From NCBI GenBank assembly GCA_947650285.1, contig CANTFL010001461.1, positions 1 to 64,000 of the forward strand: 64,000 nt of DNA, read 5' to 3'. Positions within the stretch are counted from its first letter, which is position 1; every line of letters begins with the position of its first letter. Under the pieces are notes generated by a model. That model made no database searches. It was given only the letters and a program-made list of their open reading frames with translations, and was not told the DNA's origin. The position numbers were made by a program, and so were the translations under genes. Positions 59,386-64,000 of the stretch are shown one piece after another. The DNA is from Hyaloperonospora brassicae (taxonomy: Eukaryota > Oomycota > Peronosporomycetes > Peronosporales > Peronosporaceae).

Positions 59386-59947
59386 TTGGCGATTGCAGAT
59401 CAGGACAGATCATTACATGTGTTCTGTGACGCCAGTGATTTTGCAATCGGGTATACACTGATCCAGTTCGACACAGATGGCGCGGAGCGCGTCGTCTGCT
59501 ATCAATCGCGGCAGCTGCAACCAGCCGAACGCAATTACTCAGTGCATGACAATGAACTACTTGCCATGAAGTATGCACTGGCTAAGTTTACGCGTCTATC
59601 TCTTTGGAGATAGACCGTTCATTGTCTATACGGACCATGCGTCATTACGCACGGCCGTAAACAGCCCACACCTCTCGCAAAGAATGGCGAGGTGGCTGTC
59701 TTTCTTCGCGGAGTATAACTTCTCCGTGGAGTATAAACCAGGACGACTCAACGTCGTCGCTGATGCGCTGTCGCGCCGGCCCGATTTCGAGCCGGACGCA
59801 CAATTCAACAGTGAGGATAATCCCACTGTTGCGACACTGTCAGTCAGTGTTCCGTCGTCAAGCTTACTTGACGACGTACGAAAGGCATACGCGGAAGATA
59901 TGGATCTTCTACGATTGAGTGGATCATCTGGTGCATCCATCCAGTAA
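59386..59947 (+). pseudogene. RNase H of copy C
   Basis: LHVFCDASDFAIGYTLIQFD, the Glu motif NELLAMKYALA, then an extra G at about 59586 (absent in copy B) shifts the frame. It resumes as RVYLFGDRPFIVYTDHASLR and VEYKPGRLNVVADALSRRPD. The catalytic acids are all present. There is no second RNase H in this family. Confidence 0.85.
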
Positions 59948-61506
59948 ATCCATGAGGGATTTACCGGCTCTGTACCGATCCTCATCGGATCGGCATAGTA
60001 GACGCAACGGATTGCTATACTATACAGCTGTTGCCGACGACACGTCTCGTGTCGTCGTCCCCGCTCATCATGATTTGCGCTTACGCATCATGTATGAGTG
60101 TCACGATGCCCCAACAGGTGGCCATCGTGGTAGAAAAAAGACCAAACTCACGTTAAGTCGTGACTTTACTGGCCACACCAGTATCATTTTGTCCGCAAGT
60201 ACATACGTGCTTGCGAGGTTTGTCAACAGGTGAAGCCTAGTCCTTCATCTCGTGCGCCATTGCAGCCTCTGCATGTTCCGACAGAGTGCTGGCAGTCCGT
60301 TTCAATGGACTTCGTCTTCGGGTTTCCCGAAGACGCTCACGAGAATACTGGTATTCTTGTGTTTGTTGACCGGTTCAGCAAGATGGTGCATCTTGCTGCT
60401 GTCCCTGAGTCGATCAAGGCTCAAGGTTGTGCTCGTGTCTTTCTCGACACGGTCTCTAGACTCCACGGGTTACCCCGTGAACTCGCATCCGACCGTGACC
60501 CTCGGTTTACGGCGGCGTTGTGGCAATCAGTGTTCCACACATTGGGACACGATTGAAGATGTCTACTTCTGACCATCCCGAAACATATGGTCAGACGGAA
60601 CGTGCGAACCGTGTCCTCGAAGTGATCCTTTGAGGATATTTCCACTCATTCACGAGTTGGAGCGAATTCCTACCCATGGTGAAATTCGCCATCAATAATT
60701 CGGTGCATGCTTCCACACAGCACACACCGTTTTACGTGAATGACCTACGCCATCCACGTGTGCCCACCCTTCTAGAGTGTGACTCTTAAATAAGGGGGGG
60801 AGGGACTTGCTCGAGCAACAACCGTTTTGGCTCTTGCTCATCACGTGTCGACGCTAACGTCGTCACGTATGATGCCGATGTCGATCAGGTCGACATCGAT
60901 GAAGAAGATCACCTCAATAATAGCGACGACGCTATTTTTGACTCGGATGATGATGACGATGCTGGTATATTCAGCATCGTCAACGATTATGCCAGCGAGG
61001 AAGAAGACAACCTCGCTGAAGAAGATAACAATCTCTTAGCGATGCGCACGAAGCGCACTGAAAGACAAAACAACGAGTCAGAAGAGAACTTCCTGTTGAC
61101 TCGAGAGGCGGTAGTCAGTTTCGTTCAGGACTCCATCGCAAATGCGGTGGACCGTCAGAAACGGAACGCATACAAGAATGGAAGAGCAAATGTTCTTTCA
61201 TTTAAGGTTAACGACCTAGTACTACTGTCTACGGTAAACTCACCTGGACATGCAGTCACTAGTGTCGGCAGTGGTAAACTACTGCCGAAGTACATTGGGC
61301 CATTTCGAGTGTTGCATCGTAAGGGCAATGCAAACACGATCGAATTGCCACGTTGGATGCGCACGCATCTAACGTTTTACGTGGGGCGACTCAGGCCGTA
61401 CTGTCGGTACGAGCCTTCTTCTTCCGATGAAGATAGCCCCCGTTCAAGAACATCAATCAAGTTCTTGTGTTCGCGCTCCAGACGATCCGTCTGGTCGCGC
61501 AGATAA
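59948..61506 (+). pseudogene. Integrase and GPF module of copy C
   Basis: The zinc domain has CHDAPTGGHRG and, after a shift, CEVCQQVKPSPSSRAP. The core has Asp in SMDFVFGFPED and Asp in ASDRDPRFTAALW. The Glu region is in a shifted frame at about 60580-60640 with QTERANRVLEVIL. An acidic segment (about 60850-61040) precedes NAVDRQKRNAYKNGRANVLS and the GPF module PKYIGPFRVLHRKGNANTIE (about 61289-61348). The C-terminal part overlaps the end of the antisense ORF on the opposite strand. Confidence 0.82.
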
Positions 61507-63005
61507 GATACCTCAGAACTCAACCGAGATATCTCCCCGCGAGCTGTCGCCAGCTCGCCGAAAATGGAGCGGACATCCCGCTCGACCTGAATCTGCGCTG
61601 TGGCATAATCGACGCGGTCTCTCGCCCGATCAGCCTCGTGACCCTTGCAGTTCTTCCGCCCGGTATCAGTCAAAGCGTAGCGCCGGTCGCGCTCGTGCTT
61701 TAAGTCATCGCGCAATTCATCGATTGCGTGATCCATCTCGTAAGGGTCGAGATGGTGAACCGAATCATTTGGAGGAGGTCTTTACTCCTCCACCACATCC
61801 TTTGGTGGATGCTCACGGTTATCAACACTCTATAGTGGAGCGTATCTTGAATCACCGTGACGATTCAGGATCAAGGACGAGCTACCTCGTCCAGTGACGG
61901 GGGTATCCACCCTCTTGGAACAGCTGGGATCCCCGCTCTCAGCTTTTGATGGACGTTGAAGGTCTCGTCCGCCAGTATGAAGAGACCCATCCGATGAGTC
62001 CTCGGGCCCATCGGTAAACACGCGCTTTTGGCGCTTGTAGACGGATTGCAAGTTTGCAATCTCGTCACGCATCTCCTCCGAGATGTGTGCCCTTCCCCAG
62101 GGCGAACTTAGGGAATACACGTCCCTATGTGCACGCTGCGAGTTGTCAATACAACTCGCACAAGGGTCTCCCCATATGAGGCAAGGAATGTCTGCTTCAC
62201 TCGACAAACAGTGCAACCGGTACCTGGCACCGGTTGGCGTTCGCTTTTCGAACCTGAGGCGTGTCGTCTCAAGTTTCATGAGCCACCCTTCTCGTCCAAA
62301 ATTCTTTACGTTTTGGACGAACGCGTTCCACGCAGCCAAAAGCGATGTTTTGTCACGCTTTTGATTGCCGTTGTACCATCGATGCTTGAGGAAAGCATCG
62401 AGATAAAAGTCTTATTCAGCGCGAAAGTTCTTCGCGCTGGGACTCAAGCCGTGAAGCTCAGTCGCATCGAATAAGGGTATTCGATGGTGTTGGCTTGTCT
62501 AATTAGACAAGCTATTGATGAGCCGTTCGGGAAAACGACCCGGCTTCAGCTCATCACGCTTCACAGTGGTACCTTTGTTGGTACCACGGCTCCCAGATTG
62601 ACGACGGCTCACGCCATCGTCATCACGCTCGCGCGAAGACGCACGAGCAGGCGGTGGTAAGGAATAATTATCCTCACCACCCTGATCATCGTCATCACTG
62701 CCGAACGGACTGTGATGCAAATCACGAGTCCGTTCGTTCGGCAGTGGCCTTGGCGGATACTGAGGCATCGCCGGTGAGCGAGACGCCTCTGAAGCATCGC
62801 CCGAGTCAGACACGTCTGACGTGCCGGAATAGATGACCTCAACGTCAGCGTCATCATGCGCACGCGGTGAGGTGCCGCGTGCACCTGCAGCACCTGTTGC
62901 TGCAGGCGAAGAACGAGCAGCAGACGACGAATCGTCTGCCGCAGAGGCTGGAACAGCACCGGGCTGTGTAGGTCTTGAGTCACCTCGCAAAGACATGTTA
63001 ACCAT
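61377..63005 (-). pseudogene. Antisense ORF between integrase and 3' LTR, copy C
   Basis: On the minus strand a single frame runs from the ATG at 63005 to the stop at 61377 (542 codons) with only four in-frame stops (near 62500, 62409, 61831, 61768) and no frameshift. It begins MVNMSLRGDSRPTQPGAVPA, is then Ser/Ala/Asp-rich, followed by a basic SRERDDDGVSRRQSGS part and a central part with VQNVKNFGREGWLMKLETTR and CLIWGDPCASCIDNSQRAHR. The C-terminal part is predicted coiled coil: AIDELRDDLKHERDRRYAL and EISRLSSEVSYLRDQTDRLE. I recall similar 'hypothetical proteins' in Phytophthora but no function. The start lies 120 bp inside the 3' LTR. Confidence 0.75.
61750..62018 (+). pseudogene. Chromodomain of copy C pol, overlapping the antisense ORF
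   Basis: The + strand frame reads YQHSIVERILNHRDDSGS then RTSYLVQ, a TGA at 61895-61897 in place of Trp, RGYPPSWNSWDPRSQLLMDV and VRQYEETHPMS, stopping at 62016-62018. This is a chromodomain shadow of the type RYxVExILxHR...YLVRWRGYPPxxxSWEP. It is in a different frame from the GPF module, so a shift lies near 61440. The whole domain is opposite the antisense ORF. Confidence 0.8.
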
Positions 63006-63115
63006 GCGAGGTCAAGCGGAAAGTGAATGGAACGGACCCAACAAGTACTCCCTGTCCCAATGGTGACCAACGGGTGGCCACCATATTTTCGATAGTCACA
63101 CGGTGACTATCAGTT

Positions 63116-63126
63116 GAGGGGGGTGA
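63116..63126 (+). promoter_or_regulatory. Polypurine tract of copy C
   Basis: GAGGGGGGTGA immediately precedes the 3' LTR, the usual site for plus-strand priming. It follows the hairpin GATAGTCAC / GTGACTATC (63091-63111). Confidence 0.75.
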
Positions 63127-63519
63127 TGTAACGGGGCAGCCCGTTACATGGAAATTGCCATTAAAGAAACAATTACAATCAAGAATATTAACTTGAATAT
63201 TCTTTAAACAATATCACCGAAGTGGTGATATTGAAGGGTCGACCAAAGCGTATGTTCATTGGTTGATATCTTGATGATATCAAGCCACCAATCGCCGCAA
63301 GACGCGCGCAATGAGTGGTGACGAGACGTCACCATACACTCAGTTATATTAGCATAATTAAGTCAAGTTAAACAGAGAGACAGTAGCAAAAAGTACTTTA
63401 TTATATTAATACAACAGTTTTATTTTTCCCTTATTTACGCTTCCTCGTTTGCCTCGTGTACGTCTGTCGGGGCACCCAAACCCTTCCGTTAAGTTCACGC
63501 AAGGGTGTACCCCGTTACA
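63127..63519 (+). repeat. 3' LTR of copy C
   Basis: 393 bp, TGTAACGGGGC...GTTACA, collinear with 55535-55925 with about twenty or more differences by eye. Confidence 0.92.
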
Positions 63520-63911
63520 TCTGCCATCGAAAAAGAGGAGGCAGAGCACTCCTGGGCACCGTTCGATAGGACGTGCGTGCAACAAATGAGGTTCGTCGTA
63601 GCAGAGGAGGGTATCAGCCAAGACCGACCATACCTGCGCAAACAGTTGCCCGTCCTCCCCCATGTCGGGCTGGTAGGTTGATCCACGAAACCTTCGAACC
63701 GACCGGCGAAAGATAGTCTTGGCCCTAGCTGTGTGAACATCCTGTGATAGAGACGGGCCTTCCATGCGGCGGAGGCGCTCGACCTAGATGGCATGAAGTC
63801 TCGTTGATACGACAAAACGCCACAGCTCTCGAGCTTCCGGGAAGGCCACAGCCTAAGCTTTCAATAAATCTGCCCCTGTGGTCATAGATTGCTTGACAAC
63901 AACCCAGGCGT
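63520..63911 (+). repeat. ~390 bp direct repeat, right copy (flanks copy C)
   Basis: Begins directly after the 3' LTR and matches 55146-55534, with substitutions such as GGCAGAGC for GGTAGAGC and TTGATACGAC for TTGATACAAC. It then continues into unmatched host sequence (63912-64000, CGTTGGGCGG...). No gene is recognised in the remaining 90 bp. Confidence 0.85.
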
Positions 63912-64000
63912 TGGGCGGAATTCCCGGGAGGTCCAGTCCAAACACCCAGACATGCAAGTCATCCTTCTGGAAAGTACTAAGCCATCGCCACCGATCAAGG

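Larger units (their letters stand above)
55535..63519 (+). mobile_element. Ty3/Gypsy element, TGTAAC family, copy C (both LTRs present)
   Basis: A nearly complete 7985 bp element: LTR, primer-binding site, gag, protease, RT, RNase H, integrase, GPF module, chromodomain, antisense ORF, polypurine tract, LTR. The LTRs differ at roughly 5-6% of positions by eye. No short target-site duplication is seen. Instead a ~390 bp host segment lies on both sides. Pol and gag contain several stops and frameshifts, so this copy cannot move by itself. Confidence 0.93.

Overview
The window is nuclear DNA of an oomycete, most likely in the Peronosporales (Phytophthora / downy mildew group). The evidence is short introns (about 64-112 bp), a GCTCATT-type oomycete initiator about 25-40 bp upstream of a start codon, and Ty3/Gypsy retrotransposons of types common in those genomes. 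I recognise these from memory of the families; no search was run.

Layout. 1-2475: 5' half of a minus-strand Ty3/Gypsy element (here 'TGTAAC family', copy A), ending in its LTR. 2476-8600: a small GC-richer host island with two housekeeping genes on the + strand, adenine phosphoribosyltransferase (3692-4300) and a seven-exon mitochondrial succinyl-CoA:3-ketoacid CoA-transferase (5154-7141). 8601-31000: AT-rich graveyard of decayed Gypsy fragments on both strands. It holds a decayed LTR at 12.8-13.7 kb, a + strand RT remnant at 14.4-15.5 kb, inverted LTR/leader copies at 15.5-17.4 and 25.7-27.5 kb, and a minus-strand gag-PR-RT-RNH-aRNH-IN carcass from 29.2 down to 21.3 kb. 29.2-50.0 kb: a + strand Gypsy carcass whose gag is split at 32908/48001 by a 15.1 kb Gypsy element (32909-47996, TSD TTAT). 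The inner element encodes gag, protease, RT, a degenerate RNase H, a second 'archaeal-type' RNase H (aRNH), integrase and chromodomain, followed by a long antisense ORF that is itself interrupted by a solo LTR (46144-46618). 50.0-54.4 kb: a truncated minus-strand TGTAAC-family element (copy B). 54.4-55.5 kb: host sequence with one unrecognised gene-like ORF. 55535-63519: a nearly complete + strand TGTAAC-family element (copy C) with both LTRs, followed by a diverged second copy of the ~390 bp of host sequence that precedes it.

Three observations stand out. (1) The TGTAAC family is tiled from LTR to LTR, through coding sequence, with short perfect or near-perfect inverted repeats (arms about 7-12 nt, by eye one every 30-60 bp). 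The host genes and the inner 15 kb element do not show this. At two loci the copies differ by paired changes in both arms, so the palindrome is kept although a residue changes. (2) Both Gypsy lineages with a preserved 3' region carry a long antisense ORF between integrase and 3' LTR. In copy C it runs opposite the pol chromodomain, so both strands appear to encode protein. (3) The inner element pairs an aRNH domain with an antisense ORF, the combination known from plant Tat-lineage elements.

Nearly all the retroelement genes are broken by stops or frameshifts. Only the two host enzymes look intact. Domain limits in decayed regions are approximate, and no computation was possible.
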